Source of the DNA: Akebia trifoliata
Lineage: Eukaryota; Streptophyta; Magnoliopsida; Ranunculales; Lardizabalaceae
Direction of reading: 5' to 3'
NCBI GenBank assembly: GCA_017979445.1
Contig: CM030711.1
Coordinates: forward strand, 45,555,560-45,619,559
DNA: 64,000 nt
A program made the translations under genes and the position numbers. Under the pieces are notes generated by a model, which searched no databases, had not been told where the DNA came from, and saw nothing but the letters and a program-made list of their open reading frames with translations. This document shows, piece after piece, positions 1 through 11,894 of this stretch (position 1 is its first letter; each line of letters starts with the position of its first letter).

Positions 1-1327
1 CACATTCCAAAATAACATGAAACTTTAAACCATGTGTGGCGCCCCGCCAAACGCTAACACAAATCCTAAGGCCACCTCGAAGCATTAGGTGGCGCCTCGA
101 AATTTCGGCATAGTCTCCTCTGTTTATGTTAGCGTTTCACGGAACCCAAGCCTAATAAACTAATTTCAAACAATCCTGTATAAAGTAATACCAACAATGA
201 ATAAGAAGCGAAAGACGAAAAATTTTACAAACATCATAAGCGAGATCAGAGTTGCGCAAAAAGAAATAAAGATATACAAGATTACAAAAGTCCATCCTCA
301 CTCTAACATAGTCCTAATACTCGACCCAAAATACTATGTACACTTCCTAGGACGAACAAACTCCTAAGGGAAGTAACCCTAATGCTCACCAGGAAATGGA
401 CACTGGTCGTCGATCTGAACAACCAAATGTTCCTCGACTGATGGTTCAATACTCACCTCCCCAAGTACCGGCTCTGCAACTAAAAAAAAATGGAAGGAAA
501 GGATGAGTAACAATGGTTACCCAGTAGGTCCACAAACAATTCCTACTAATAACATCACCTAACGTGATCGAATAATCATACTGCATCGTTTCAAAACATG
601 CAAGTTTTACAATTGAAACTACGATTAACTAGTACATACAGCCAGGGATAAGCAACTAAACAGCTTAAAAGTTATACATAACATCAATCATTCATACTCA
701 TTATACATTTGTCTTTTTATGCAAATACAGTTGACAACATTGAAATAATAGACATGTTTTACAGTTTATAATTCGAAATATAACAACAGATACATAATAC
801 AAGTGGTGGAGTAATAGAATTTGAGCGTTGGGATTCACGACTGGATCGCTCCCAGTCGGGACATAGTGTTACTACGTAAATCTATCTTTTAGTTCCTGAT
901 TTTGTGGCTGGTCGTGTCTACCACGCTTGCGAGACCATTTATCCGGCTTAGGCGGGCCGTTTGACGTGACCGTAAGCAATGGGTCTCTTTTCGATGTGTC
1001 GGAACGTTCGACTACTACTAGAGTGTTAGTGATCACTGACCAATCATCTTCGTCTATGCCTATTAGGCATGCATGTGATTCTCAAAATAACACTCCACTC
1101 GTATACGACCACCTTTACAATACACGTTCACTGGTAAAGATAAGAAAAGAATGGACCCGGATTCCAGTTGTGACTCCACTCTCATACGCGTCCCATACCA
1201 CGTATGAGCTTAGTGGTCCCTATCGTACATCCTAGGATAGTACACCCCTCCGGATGATGTGACGCACTATCCCTTCAGGCATTTACAAACCCTTTAACAG
1301 CTCACAAAATAGTTACATATATATATA
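1..1327. repeat. Degenerate retroelement-like DNA, left edge of window
   Basis: No host gene is recognisable here. The base composition and short degenerate open frames resemble the non-coding or LTR part of a decayed plant retrotransposon. The same texture resumes after the Pack-MULE-like insertion at 1328-2519 and runs to a likely LTR end at 4686. I infer that the two halves were once continuous. No protease, reverse transcriptase or integrase motif was seen, so the assignment rests mainly on the terminus at 4686. Confidence 0.35.
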
Positions 1328-1886
1328 GGGGGCGATTCAAGGGACGTCTTCAAAACCGGATAAGAAGCCCATGTACTAGGGGCGTTAGATTTTGCCGAAA
1401 TAACGGCTGAGATGCACTCAAACGTCTCTTCCAATTCAGAAACAGAATTTTAGAATTTTATAAATAAGTCCCTCTTTTCTTTTTCTTTTTTTTTTAAAAC
1501 TCACTTTCTATCTATTTCAAACGAATTTCTCTCACAGAAACAAAACACCATTTTCTCTCTCTCTCATAGAAACAAAACACCCTTCGTTTTCGTCTCCATT
1601 GATCGAAAACGAACTAGTTCTCTCTCTCTCTCTCTTCTCGATAGAAAACCCAACCCATTGATCTCGATAAAAAACCCAGATTTGGTGGGAACCTTCAACA
1701 GAAAACCCAAAAAATTGTTAGTATCATCGACTACATAAAACAATCTCCCATAAGTACCCAATTGGGCTAGTCTAGTTTCAACTTGATTGTACAAGTACTT
1801 AAACTTAACTATGGTGCCCATACCCATGCGCATTCTTCAATTAACTTCTAGCAATTAAATAAGCCAGCACCAAAGCTCTTTATCTC

Positions 1887-1894
1887 TATAAATA
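1887..1894 (+). promoter_or_regulatory. TATA box of captured UGT promoter
   Basis: TATAAATA lies 62 bases before the ATG at 1956, a normal plant distance for TATA, short leader and start. It implies that the captured segment brought core promoter DNA along with coding sequence. Whether it is active cannot be told from sequence. Confidence 0.5.
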
Positions 1895-1955
1895 GAAGTC
1901 ATTTTTGCCAAGGGACTTTCCACAACCATATCTACACTTCCCTCAAAAGTAAAAA

Positions 1956-2336
1956 ATGCGGTCTGTATTGGCTGAGAAGCCTCACGCAGTTATCATCCCA
2001 TACCCAGCGCAGGGGCACATAACTCCCATGCTCAAACTAGCAAAATTCCTTCATCTTAGAGGCTTTCACATCACCTATGTGAACACCGAGTTCAATCACA
2101 GACGCCTACTAAGTTCTCAAGGTTACGAGTTCAATAAGGTTTTGAATGATTTTCGATTTGAAACCATACCGATGGACTTCCACCATCACATTCATTCCAA
2201 CACTATGCAACTCTATAAGGAAGAATTTCTTAGTTCCGTTTTCTGTCGAGATGAATGGGTTGGATTTTCTGTCGAGATGAGAGAGAGAGAGAGAAAAGGG
2301 TGTTTTGTTTCTGTGAGAGAAATTCGTTTGAAATAG
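1956..2336 (+). pseudogene. Truncated UGT85-type glycosyltransferase fused to TIR sequence
   Basis: A 126-codon open frame starts at an ATG. Residues 1 to about 94 match the N-terminus of plant family-1 UDP-glycosyltransferases of the UGT85 group. They include the [12 protein letters not shown] block with the His at residue 21 that acts as the catalytic base in this family, and the [11 protein letters not shown] segment that follows. A full enzyme has about 480 residues and ends with the UDP-sugar-binding PSPG box; none of that is present, so no transferase activity is expected. From about residue 95 the frame is encoded by the right terminal inverted repeat, giving a chimeric, Arg/Glu-rich tail that stops at 2336. 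The fragment lies wholly inside the element at 1328-2519. It may be transcribed, but I infer that it is a captured relic. Confidence 0.8.
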
Positions 2337-2519
2337 ATAGAGAGTGAGTTTAAAAAAAAAAGAAAAAGAAAAGAGGGATTTATTTATAAAATTCTAAAAT
2401 TCCATTTCTGAATTGGAAGAGACGTTTGAGTGCATCTCAGCCGTTATTTCGGCAAAATCTAACGCCCCTAGTACATGGGCTTCTTATCTGGTTTTGAAGA
2501 CGTCCCTTGAACCGCCCCC

Positions 2520-4686
2520 ATATATATATATATATATATTTCATTTAAAACAAAATAGAAATTAACAGAACAGGGTTGAGAATGGATATCCAGTTCCTAC
2601 CATGTAACGGTGGCTACCCGGCCTAAAAATAAATAACAGTACTCAGCGCATGCATTAACATAATCTTAAATAAACATGCAACCCTTTCATTAATAACCTG
2701 GATATCCTTTCACTAATCTACACACAACATACAATGTAAAGGGCAGACATCACCCCTCGGGTGTGATTATGACATTTTATCGTTTCATCCCTTTCCCCAT
2801 TCTTTCGGTACTTTCATTTTTTGTCTTTTCGAATCAAATCATTCATTTTCAATCTTTCAAAGTCATTTTTGAGTTTTCAATTGAAAATCATTAAGGTTTC
2901 TTCAAAACGAGGTCCCGTGATGCATCGTACCTAAGCTGGCCAAAATGGTAAAAGCTGGTAAAAATTTGACTAAATGTTGAAAACTCAAATTTTCAAAGTT
3001 CTCGAAATTGAAAACGGGTTTTTGGAAATGAAAGCCTCAAGCACGAGATTTGACATCATATAAATTTTATAGCCTAATTCAAAGTAACGCGAAAGTTATT
3101 ACATTTTGAAAATTTATCGAAAACGTCGAAATTTACGTTTTGTTATTGAAACCAAAATTCGGATTTTGATCCTTTGAGATTTGGATCTTAAAATCATTCC
3201 CATTGTTTCGAAATGGGGTGTAAAACCTTAATTTCATTAAAGAACTTAGAGTAAATGGAAAGTAAAAATTAAAGAGGACATTTACTTTAATGTTTTTAAT
3301 GAAATGAAGGGTAGGAAATCAAGTATAGGGAATGGGGAGGTCAAGACAAAACTAAGAACTCAGTTTTGAAGATAACTGTTTCTGTCGGTGGCTGTCGACG
3401 GTAGAGTCAGGATGCTGTCGGTGGAACCGACAGAATGCTCATCAGTAGGTGTAGGTGGGACCGACGGCATCTGCTGACAGAACAAAATTTTCTCGCTGTT
3501 CTTGATTTCGTCTGTGGCAGAAACCTCATTCTGTCGGTGGCACCAACAGGCAGATGCCGATGGCACCGACCCTTCTCGCCAACAGTCCTGAACCTCACTC
3601 GAACCTTCAATTTTTCGATCCCCTTTTCGAATTCTTCTTCTATTCTCCGAACCATTTGACCCACCCACGAGTTTGTTATCAAAATTCGATAAAACCTATC
3701 AAAAAAACTACTTTTACCATGAATTTTAAAACGAAACAAAAGTTTTCTACGATTTATAACTACAATACATTTTCAACAAAAATCCCTAAATGCACATTTT
3801 CAGAAATCTAAAGTTACCAATAGGAATTGAAAGTCCCCTACTTGTTTGTGGTTGTCGGACACGTTTAACTAACTCGAAAATCAAAGATTTGCAGCAAGGA
3901 CTTGAGGTTGAACGATTTCGGGCCCAACGGTCAGGTTAGTTGCGAAACCTTCCATGGAGATGTCCTTCCTCCCTCAACAACGATGGATCACTCTTCTTCA
4001 AACTAGGTGGAGCTCCAAGTGGGTAAAATCAAAACCCCTATTACTGATTTTTAGTGAGCCTAAGAGAAAAGAAAAGGAAATGGACGTTGGATGGGGTGTC
4101 GACAATGCCGACAATATTGCCTTCTTCGTCGAGGTTCAACTCGGCTTCGTTCGCGCTAGAACTTGATGGAAATGGGTCAAAACCCTTGGATTGAAAAGTG
4201 ACTGTCGTTTGGTTCTTTGGAGAAGAAGAGAAATGAATGAAATAAAAGAAAATCAAATTTCTTTTATAACAAAGTTGAGGACATACTTGTAATTTTTCCA
4301 TCATTTCTAGTTTCGATTATAACTTAACTATTCGGACTCAGAAATTGACAAGTGAGTATACCATTTCAAATAATTTTTCATTGCGAATCTAACGGTGTCA
4401 TCAAATCTTTTCGATTCTCGCTCTAACGAAATTCCATTATTTTGGGTCCCACTTAACGCGAAATTCGATGATTTTATAACTTTTTCATCCGAATTCGAAT
4501 TCGAACTTGCTTACAGGCTAATGTATATATTTCAATCCTTTTGAATCTAATGGCGAAGTTGATTTTCCTTGAAATTAATCATAACAATATTCGAGTATTT
4601 TACTCTAAGTCTCTCATTCGATATTTTCCTCCAAATCTCACCATTTAATTTCCTCAAGATATAAGTTGAAAATTCGGGGTGTTACA
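2520..4686 (+). repeat. Probable decayed Ty3/Gypsy LTR, 3' terminus at 4686
   Basis: This stretch ends in GGGGTGTTACA (4676-4686), a 3' terminus typical of plant Ty3/Gypsy LTRs, whose 5' ends read TGTAACACCCC. The matching 5' end is not seen and may lie left of the window. Short overlapping frames near 3360-3810 occur in several phases on both strands and show no known domain. A GTCGGTGG-type motif recurs between about 3380 and 3580 as a loose local repeat. Assignment to Gypsy is inference from the terminus alone. Confidence 0.4.
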
Positions 4687-5479
4687 CCATGCTTGAAAGT
4701 TGAATCCATTAATATTTTTAAAAGGGTTGAATTATCAAATTGGCAAGATGGGGCATTGTTTTAAATCTCATCCGATACTGAGACGTCTCATCCGACTAGA
4801 TTCTGTACCATCCAGCAATGAGATGGATTGTCAAGTCATCATCTCAAACAGTGAAACCATACTTAAAAAAATCAGTCCATTGCTCATTGTTGAACGAGAT
4901 GACTCAAAAAAATCAGACAACTTGTCCGAGATAACTCGATCTCGTTCATGAATGAGACAAGACGTCAAAACGAGTTTTAAAACCATGAGGACATATACCA
5001 ATCGTAATGTAGCTTAATTTGAGGTCAATAGACATGACATATGGAAGCATTATAATTGCTTCTAGAGGTTCATCAACGATCACGAGGTAGGCTACGTGCA
5101 TGGGTTAGGAATCACTCCTATGCATGTTAATGAAACAAACAATATTGTCACAATTTATTGGTATGGTTTCAATAATATATGTATGTGTCCAAATATAGGT
5201 AATTTTCAAAATGATGATTCCAAATCTGAAGGGCCATGGCCTTTTAGCTACATGACAGCAATCCTTGATGGCGAAAGGTCCCACCCCTCACCCTATCTGG
5301 AGATGCTAAGGTTGATGGGGATTGGACTCCAATTGCATCACACAAGTTGTGTCTATCCATCAATCGATCGATCGATCGCATCTAAACCATCCGATCAATA
5401 TTCATTTTTTTTGCGGCCAATATAAATGTGAAACAGAGAAAAAAGTCATAGATTTCACGGTTAGGATTGAACATCATCG
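4687..5479. other. Gene-free stretch
   Basis: No gene recognised. A run near 4770-4960 repeats variants of GAGATGA/CTCATCC and may be part of a decayed repeat. An open frame at 5096-5425 has no recognisable domain. Confidence 0.5.
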
Positions 5480-5760
5480 GCAGTAGGATTGGATTTGGAT
5501 CACAACATTGATCCAATTTGATCCAAATCCAAATATTGTTCCAATATTATAATTTACATACTTTCTCACAATTTATGAGGTGGGAGCCATATTGAATCAA
5601 GACATGGTAGATCTAGAATTGATCGAATAGATTATCAAATTGGATTCTTATCAGATCAGAGTCTTATTAAAACTCAAATCCCCGATCAAGATCCAAAGTT
5701 ATCAGATTGGAACAAAAGTTGAATCCCCGGTCTGACCCGATCCATTAACAATTCTAATTT
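5480..5760 (+). repeat. Dispersed repeat rich in GGATC/GATCCAA motifs, copy 1
   Basis: This segment alternates forms of TTGGATC and GATCCAAAT. It shares ordered blocks with 41290-41590: TTTACATACT, then TCTCACA, then ATAGATTATCAAATTGGAT, then GATCCAAAGTT. Both copies have the same orientation. A looser relative may lie near 43740-43925. The family is not identified. Confidence 0.55.
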
Positions 5761-6007
5761 AGGGAGTTTTGAAAAATGTTTCTTAAAGATTTTACAAATT
5801 TAAGAGGTATTATTTACTAATTGACCCAGTTCTCTCAAGTACATCAGGTTTTGCAATATAACTGGTTCGCCTTTCTTCAATTTTGAGTTGACTCTGCCCT
5901 CAATGAAATTTGAACTGACTATCTAAGTCAACTAGAGAATTTGGATGATTCAACTCAGACCCATATCGACTTGGGTAAGAACCATAAACCATCTTAGTGA
6001 TTTAAAA

Positions 6008-6122
6008 TATATATATATATATATATATGAATTTAATTCTTAATTTAAAATATTGAAAGTTAATTTTAAATATTTAACAAATTTAGTATATATCTATTTA
6101 ATTCATTGAACCCTTTACTTTG

Positions 6123-6195
<73 letters not shown>
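6008..6195. repeat. (TA)n microsatellites
   Basis: Two runs of alternating TA, near 6008-6028 and 6126-6195, are separated by ordinary AT-rich sequence. They sit directly before the LTR-like repeat beginning near 6225. Confidence 0.85.
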
Positions 6196-6197
<2 letters not shown>

Positions 6198-6224
6198 GCG
6201 TGTGTGTTATTTATTGAAATAAAA

Positions 6225-7130
6225 TGAATAAAAATGGGGAAGAAGATTTCTCTAAGGCACGTAGTAATCTATGTTGTCCTATAGACAACAGACGCCTCCA
6301 TTCCGGTTGAAATCGAAGATGTAGATGGGTAGATGGGTTGTTGGTGAATTTTTTTTTTTTCAGGATTTTATCAAAATTTGCATTATTTTTTAGAAAATTT
6401 GTTACACAGAATCTCGGATACATGAATGCCTTTTTTTTTTTTTTTTTTAGAAAACAAAAAGGAATTTATTAAGAAGAAAGTTAGAAATTGAGAGAGATTC
6501 AATTTTCTGATTAATTTTCTTGATAGAATTGATCTCTATATATAAAGAGAGAACAATTTCAAAAATCATATCCATTCGAAAATGGATAAAAAAACTCAAT
6601 AAGTACGATTCCATTAGAATCACAAGGCACCTATTTGGATCCGAGAACCCGTTAAGCACCCTGTAGGCCTATTCGACACCCTAAGCTGGATGACCCCCTC
6701 TCTCCCTCTCTCTCTTCTTTCTTTTATAATATTTATATATATAATAAAATAAAAAATTATTTACTTTTTCCATATAGTTAAAAGTCATTAGGAGCTCTCA
6801 AGAATAGAGTCTTTGAAAATGAAGAAAAAGGTGAAAATAAGTTCTTATTTATAGATTTCAAAAATCCATCAAAATTTTAAAAAAAATCAATGTGAAATTT
6901 ACAAATTATTTGAAAAAAGAGCAAAAACCACTTTTTACAAACTTCAATCCATGTGAAAAAGGTGTCAACCAATAGAATTGCTCCAAATCATAATACTTAT
7001 TTTTTTTACTTTAATAAAAAATACAACAAACATAAAATATAACTTTCAAATATCATTTTAAACCCAATTAAATTAATGATATTTAAATCAATCTAAAATA
7101 ATATTTATTTATAATATTATTTTGAGGCTA
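6225..7130 (-). repeat. LTR-like dispersed repeat, copy 1
   Basis: About 0.9 kb is collinear with 32765-33650 in the same orientation. Shared blocks include GGCACGTAGTAATCTA, ATAGACAACAGACGCC, CAGAATCTCGGATACA, CCGTTAAGCACCCT and TTAGGAGCTCTCAAG. Read on the minus strand, the repeat has a TATA-like motif followed by a short leader, then a long 3' part, which is the layout of an LTR (U3-R-U5). I therefore infer a minus-strand solo LTR, perhaps Copia. No internal domains are attached, and sharp LTR ends were not found. Confidence 0.5.
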
Positions 7131-7845
7131 AATTAAGGAGGGAAACATAAATTGTAACCCAAGTTCCAAATGATTGGACTTTTTAATTTATCTGCAAAAG
7201 TTTATCCATATTTATATAGCTTATTAAATATCAAAAGTTATTGTTGAGTCACCACTCATATCAGGATATCTCTCAAACTATAGTGGATAAGGATCTTATC
7301 TTCATATCCACATACTTTTTTCATTCCAATTTTGTTTGGTTCCATTATCATAATAACTCCTCTTTGAGTTTATGAGATTTTTTTTTTCCTGTTTAGATTA
7401 TGATTTTTTTCTTCTCAATCTCTAGCTGTTGAGATCACTTTTTTAGAACTCAACTTGGATGTCCATTGAGTTGAATTAACTCGACAACTTTATAGTTGAC
7501 TCGGATGAGTCAAGTAAAAAAATATATTTAAAAAGTAGTTTTTAGTATTTTTAAATAAATAGAAATATTTATTTTTTTGTTCTCCACAAAAATATTATAT
7601 AGTCTAATAACTCAGCCAATCTTTTAACTTGACTCGATGCGATTTTAAATTGGCTTGTCTGAATTGAGTACTCAAAATGATGATTTGTTGAGTTGACTAG
7701 GAGAAGTTGGTTCCATCAAATCTTGGGGAGGAGTCACCATGAAACCAAATCGAGTTGAGTTGACTTGGCTAAATTTTGAATCCACTTAATGAGTTTTAAA
7801 ATGAGAAATTTACCAACTCATGAATGAGAGATCTCGAAATACTAA
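7131..7845. other. Gene-free AT-rich stretch
   Basis: No gene seen. Around 7440-7790 the motifs GAGTTGA and AACTCG recur, again suggesting an old repeat, but I found no boundaries. Confidence 0.5.
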
Positions 7846-8942
7846 GGTGCTGTTTGTTAAACTGAAAAAAATAAGTGCTGAATAGCATTAAGCGCTGAAA
7901 CTTATAAGCGCTGAATTTAAGTGCTGAAAAAGTTGTTTGTTTAGATGTTGAATCATGTTTGTTACACATTGCTGAAACTGATAAATTGTCTTTGTTACCC
8001 TTACAATCATATTATACATTGTTTACATGTTTCAAATACTTATTTATTATCAAACACAATAAATTATATTATTTTTTATAAAATTAAAATACAATTTATT
8101 TTTAAATAATAAATAATACTCAAATAATCTTCAATTTATAAATAATAATTTCTATTTATAAAAACCCACAAATTTCAAATTAAAAATAATAATGTCATAC
8201 AAGTCACCAAAATTTGAAATCAACTTTAAAAGAACTTAATTTTGGATGAATAATTTTCGATGGAAATGAAAGATGTGTAATTATAAAAGCACCCTATGAA
8301 TTAATAAGGACATCCCACACTATAGCCATTTTTTGTTTTGTTTTATATGGGTTAAAGTTTTTGGAATGAGCAAATTTTTAGTGAGGATGGTCTATATGGT
8401 CTAGAGATCATCATCACCAAAAATCAGTCTATTTTGAAACTTCTAACTCGTTAAAAATAGTTTTCAAAAAACAAAAAGGGATAATTTACGGTTCTTGAAC
8501 TGGTTTTGATAGGGTTAGAAGTTTCAAGATGTGCTGATTTTTTGTGAGGATGATCTCCTCATTGTAGAGATCATCCTCACCAAAAATCAACTCATTCCAA
8601 AACTTTTAACCCATACAAGACAAAATAATTTAGCTATGGTGTGGGTTTATTAATTTGTGGGGTGTTTATATACTTATCCATGGGATATAAGAGGTAATAT
8701 CCTTTTAAGAATAAGGGCATACTTGTCCATGCTCAAAAAAACAAAGGGCATACTTGTCCGTGTTGAAAAAAGCGAAGTGCTTACCGCTTCAGCACTTTTT
8801 TTCAGCATCAAAATAGTGCTGAATTTTTTTCACTTATTTTCAGCAATAAGCACAAGTAAACAAACGCGCTATTTTGACAAAAGTGCTGAATTTAATTTTT
8901 TTCAGCAATAAGCACTGAAAAATAGCGCAAACAAACACCACC
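7846..8942 (+). mobile_element. PIF/Harbinger-type non-autonomous element, copy A
   Basis: This is a 1,097-bp foldback element. The left end is GGTGCTGTTTGTT and the right end, reverse-complemented, is GGTGGTGTTTGTTT. It is flanked on both sides by TAA (7843-7845 and 8943-8945), the 3-bp TWA target duplication of PIF/Harbinger (Tourist-like) elements. The sub-terminal parts repeat GTGCTGAA and TTCAGCA motifs in inverted order. The centre (8347-8614) contains the double-hairpin core also found in four other elements of this window. No transposase is encoded. A second copy lies inverted at 24498-25537. Confidence 0.8.
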
Positions 8943-9395
8943 TAAAACAATAAAAAGTCCAAAATATTTATCAAATCACGTTGTTTTTTCTTTTTTTACT
9001 ATTGTGGTGAATATTTAAATTTCAAAATATTATATACTTTTTTATATATTAAAATATCCTAAATATTCCTTTCTCGTGTGCTTTTATGGTAGGGGAAAAT
9101 TCGGGTTTTCACCTTGTAATCTTTTAACCATTTAAAAAGAACTTATTTACCAAATCCACTTTTTTTTTTGTCATTTTGAAAGTAGTATGAAATGTGTAAT
9201 GTCCCAATAAAAAAGATGATTCCATTTATCCCATGATTTCCTAACTTTCTCTTTAAAACTATGGTTGAGAGTAGAGGGACAAGAAATTGTCGTGTTAATT
9301 TCTACTATGTCTTTATAAAATGGAAAGGGCCGGGTTTGTCGAGTATTATAATTTCTACTATGTCTTCATTAAAATGAAAAGGGTCAAGTTTTGAT
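8943..9395. other. Gene-free stretch
   Basis: No gene or clear repeat boundary seen. Near 9285-9385 the phrase TTTCTACTATGTCTT occurs twice about 70 bases apart, a small local duplication. Confidence 0.5.
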
Positions 9396-9701
9396 GGGAT
9401 TGAATCCTCTGTAGAGCAACTTCCCTATAGATCTCTCTCCACAGGCGACAAAGACTTGTGATGGAAAAAAATAACACTTCAAGTCTGCAGTGTTCATGAC
9501 CAAGATTTGATTTAAAAAAATAAAATAAAATTTAATGAAAATAAAAAAAATTATCATATCCTAAGGTTTTAAAAAGGATGGTCAATGAATTCTCAATTTC
9601 AAACGGTGGATTTTAAATATGTTGTTGATGTGGCATTCTTCCAATCGTTGAATCACGCTACAGAGAGCTATAGGGAAGTTGCACTACAGAGGATTCGATC
9701 C
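9396..9701. mobile_element. MITE with CCTCTGTAG inverted termini
   Basis: The left arm reads GAATCCTCTGTAG, then GCAACTTCCCTATAG. The right arm, near 9659-9700, is the same in inverted order (CTATAGGGAAGTTGC, then CTACAGAGGATTCGATCC). The inner part has no coding sequence. Flanking TTTTGA occurs on both sides, but the alignment is offset, so the target duplication is unresolved. Related half-copies, with a CTATAGAGGATT end, occur near 39650-39705 and 51230-51275, so this is a small family here. Confidence 0.6.
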
Positions 9702-10792
9702 TGATTTTGACAAGGGCACAGAACCAGGATTTTGTCCTCAAGGGGGCAATAAAAGCAAAAAATAATAATTGTGGGGGCTATATAGCTCATAAATTTTAAT
9801 AGAATTTGAAAATTCTTGTGGGGAGAAATTCCCCCATTATAAATCCTCCCCTAAGTTTTGATGACTCATGAGAAAACCCACAACTTCATCATCTTTGGAG
9901 ATAAGTTTATCCAAAGATAAATAATGGTCATTAGTTTACTTGTTTATACGGTCGGGATGATGTGTTTTTTCTTATCCACGAGTCATCAAAATCTGACCCA
10001 AAGAAATGGTAAATGGACATGAGTGAAGAAGAAGGCAAGCACACGATTGTCAAATCGAAAGGCTAAGAAGGGATCTAAACACTTCAAAGATGATATTTCC
10101 TTTATGAGTAGTTGATGTGTTTACATCATCAACAACATCATTGCAGAGGAAAATAGACATCATTCCTCCCAACAATTTGATTCTTGAGTTTCACTCAACA
10201 CATCATCATAAACAAATATGATCACAAAATGGGTATACTTTTTCAAACAAATAATTCAATATCAGAATTGAGATATATAAATCACGAAAAGTATAAACTT
10301 TATGATATAATATTTTAGAAACATGTATGAAGCAATAATTTCTACACCTTTTTAGTTAGAAAAAGAACAAAAAATTATCCAAGGTTGGGATCTAGCGAGA
10401 TTTGACAAACTTGAGCTCTATATTTAAAAATCTTGGTTCATGTTGAGCTTATAGTGTAGCTAACATTAAAATGCTTGTCAAAGGACCACATAAAGAAGAC
10501 TTTTATAGATCAGAATTTCTAGAACTTTTGCCAAATCTTTCTACATGAATTTTGAGATGCTAAACTATATTTAACGTTATTAATATGCATGGATGATGAT
10601 GGATTGATTATTTTATAAGTAAGATAAGAAAAAGAAGAAGAAAATATGACTAAAATAATTTAATCTAACGCACTCGTTTGGACCTTCTAGGAAAATAGTC
10701 AATGCATCGAATGGTTTTGGACTGATGTTTAGTTGACTTTTGACCAATCAGATATCTTACGTATAATGGGTCCCACTGCTCTGTGCTACTTT
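9702..10792. other. Gene-free stretch
   Basis: No gene recognised. The sequence is AT-rich with short open frames only and no recognisable domain. No clean inverted termini were found. Confidence 0.45.
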
Positions 10793-10915
10793 TAGACAGT
10801 TGTTATTGCCACACCAACTCTTGTTAACGCCAAATCAAACTGTGTGCAATTCTTTGGTGATTTATATAGGAATTGGTGTGCCATTAGTACAATTTGTGTG
10901 GCATTAGTAGCTCTC
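10793..10915 (+). mobile_element. Short MITE, TATTGCCACACCAAC type, copy 1
   Basis: About 120 bp here (from TTATTGCCACACCAACT to GGCATTAGTAGCTC) are collinear with 13036-13125. Shared blocks are CACACCAACT, then TTCTTTGGTGATTTA, then TAGTAGCTC. The ends are loosely inverted (GCTATTGCCAC type). A third, partial member lies near 11596-11705. Confidence 0.55.
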
Positions 10916-11149
10916 TACTTTTATTGACTCTGATTTTTTTTTTTTTAAATCAGTCCATTTTTAAAAAAATTTACAAGTCAGATGGTTAGAACAACGAGTC
11001 AATTCGAATATTTAGGTCATGATCTGCCAATCAAACAACTCATCTTCATGGATGAATAGTTGGTTCAAGTCCCAACTGATAATTTATTCTACGTTTGTAT
11101 AGAAAATAAAATATAATGAGAGTGAGAAAGAGAGAGAGAGAGTTCCCTA

Positions 11150-11585
11150 GAAAGAGATTGTTTTCAAAACGTGCACAACTTTTGAAATATTTTTAAGTCC
11201 AGTACATCGTTCATTTTTCAAAACATGTTTTTCGAATTAGTTCCCAGGTAAATACTTTAATTTAAAGTGACGATCTCGTTCATAAAAAAAATGACGAATT
11301 CGTTGATAAATTTAAAAAATAAATATCCTTGATTTTAAAATGACGATCTCGCTAATAAAAAAGTGACGATATCACTAGTAAATTTAAAAATAAATATCCT
11401 TTTTTTTTTTAATGATGAGATCGTTGATGATTATCAACGAGTTCATCACTTTTTGTCAACAGGATCATCACTTTAAATTATAATATCTACCAACAAACTT
11501 GCTCGAAAATATGTTTTGGAAATTAAAATGAACAATGCACAGACTCGAGATTTCATCATATTTAGCACACGAAAATGACAATTCT
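11150..11585. mobile_element. Foldback element with GACGAACTC-type arms, copy 1
   Basis: This is an imperfect palindrome. The left half carries GTACATCGTTCATTTTTC, AAACATGTTTTTCGAA and GTGACGATCTCGTT. The right half carries the reverse order: AACGAGTTCATCAC, CTCGAAAATATGTTTT, GAACAATGCAC. Short direct repeats of AATAAATATCCTT fill the centre. The same arms occur at 11895-13015, where another element splits them. No coding sequence. Confidence 0.6.
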
Positions 11586-11894
11586 TCCTTTTAAAAAGAG
11601 AGCTGTTATTGCCACCCTAACTTTTACTTATTACATCGAATTAAAATAAAAAAAAAGAGAAAGTCAATAACTCAGAATAAGTAAAAGTTATGATGCAAAT
11701 AGAAACTCTCCTTTTTTAATTTAAAAAAAAAAGCGATATTTATTAGATTTAGAACTTTATGTGAGCCTAATCCTAATAGTGAACCACTGTTGAAGTTGTT
11801 TGAACGTGTTATAATATTTTCTAATGTTGAGATAATAACTTGAACTAAATTTGTATTAATATTTAAGTAAGGTATGATAAATAATTTAGGTCAA

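Larger units (their letters stand above)
1328..2519 (+). mobile_element. Pack-MULE-like element carrying a UGT85 gene fragment
   Basis: Long terminal inverted repeats of roughly 300 bp bound this element. The left arm runs from 1328 to about 1675 and the right arm from about 2235 to 2519. The outer ends read GGGGGCGATTCAAGGGACG on the left and, reverse-complemented, GGGGGCGGTTCAAGGGACG on the right. The arms stay nearly identical for hundreds of bases. Both ends abut ATATATATA (1319-1327 and 2520-2528), consistent with the 9-bp target duplication of Mutator-like elements, although the site lies in a TA repeat so the duplication is not independent proof. No transposase is present. Between the arms lies a captured host gene fragment: a TATA box, a leader, and the start of a UDP-glycosyltransferase. 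Long arms, a 9-bp duplication and captured coding DNA define a Pack-MULE; calling it one is an inference from these three signs. Confidence 0.8.

Noticed and set aside
3360..3811. Four overlapping open frames on both strands
   Set aside because: Mutually overlapping, no domain resemblance, within decayed retroelement DNA.
7846..8942. hAT element based on the GTGTTTGTTTG-like ends
   Set aside because: hAT elements leave 8-bp duplications. None is found, whereas both copies fit exact 3-bp TAA/TTA duplications of PIF/Harbinger.
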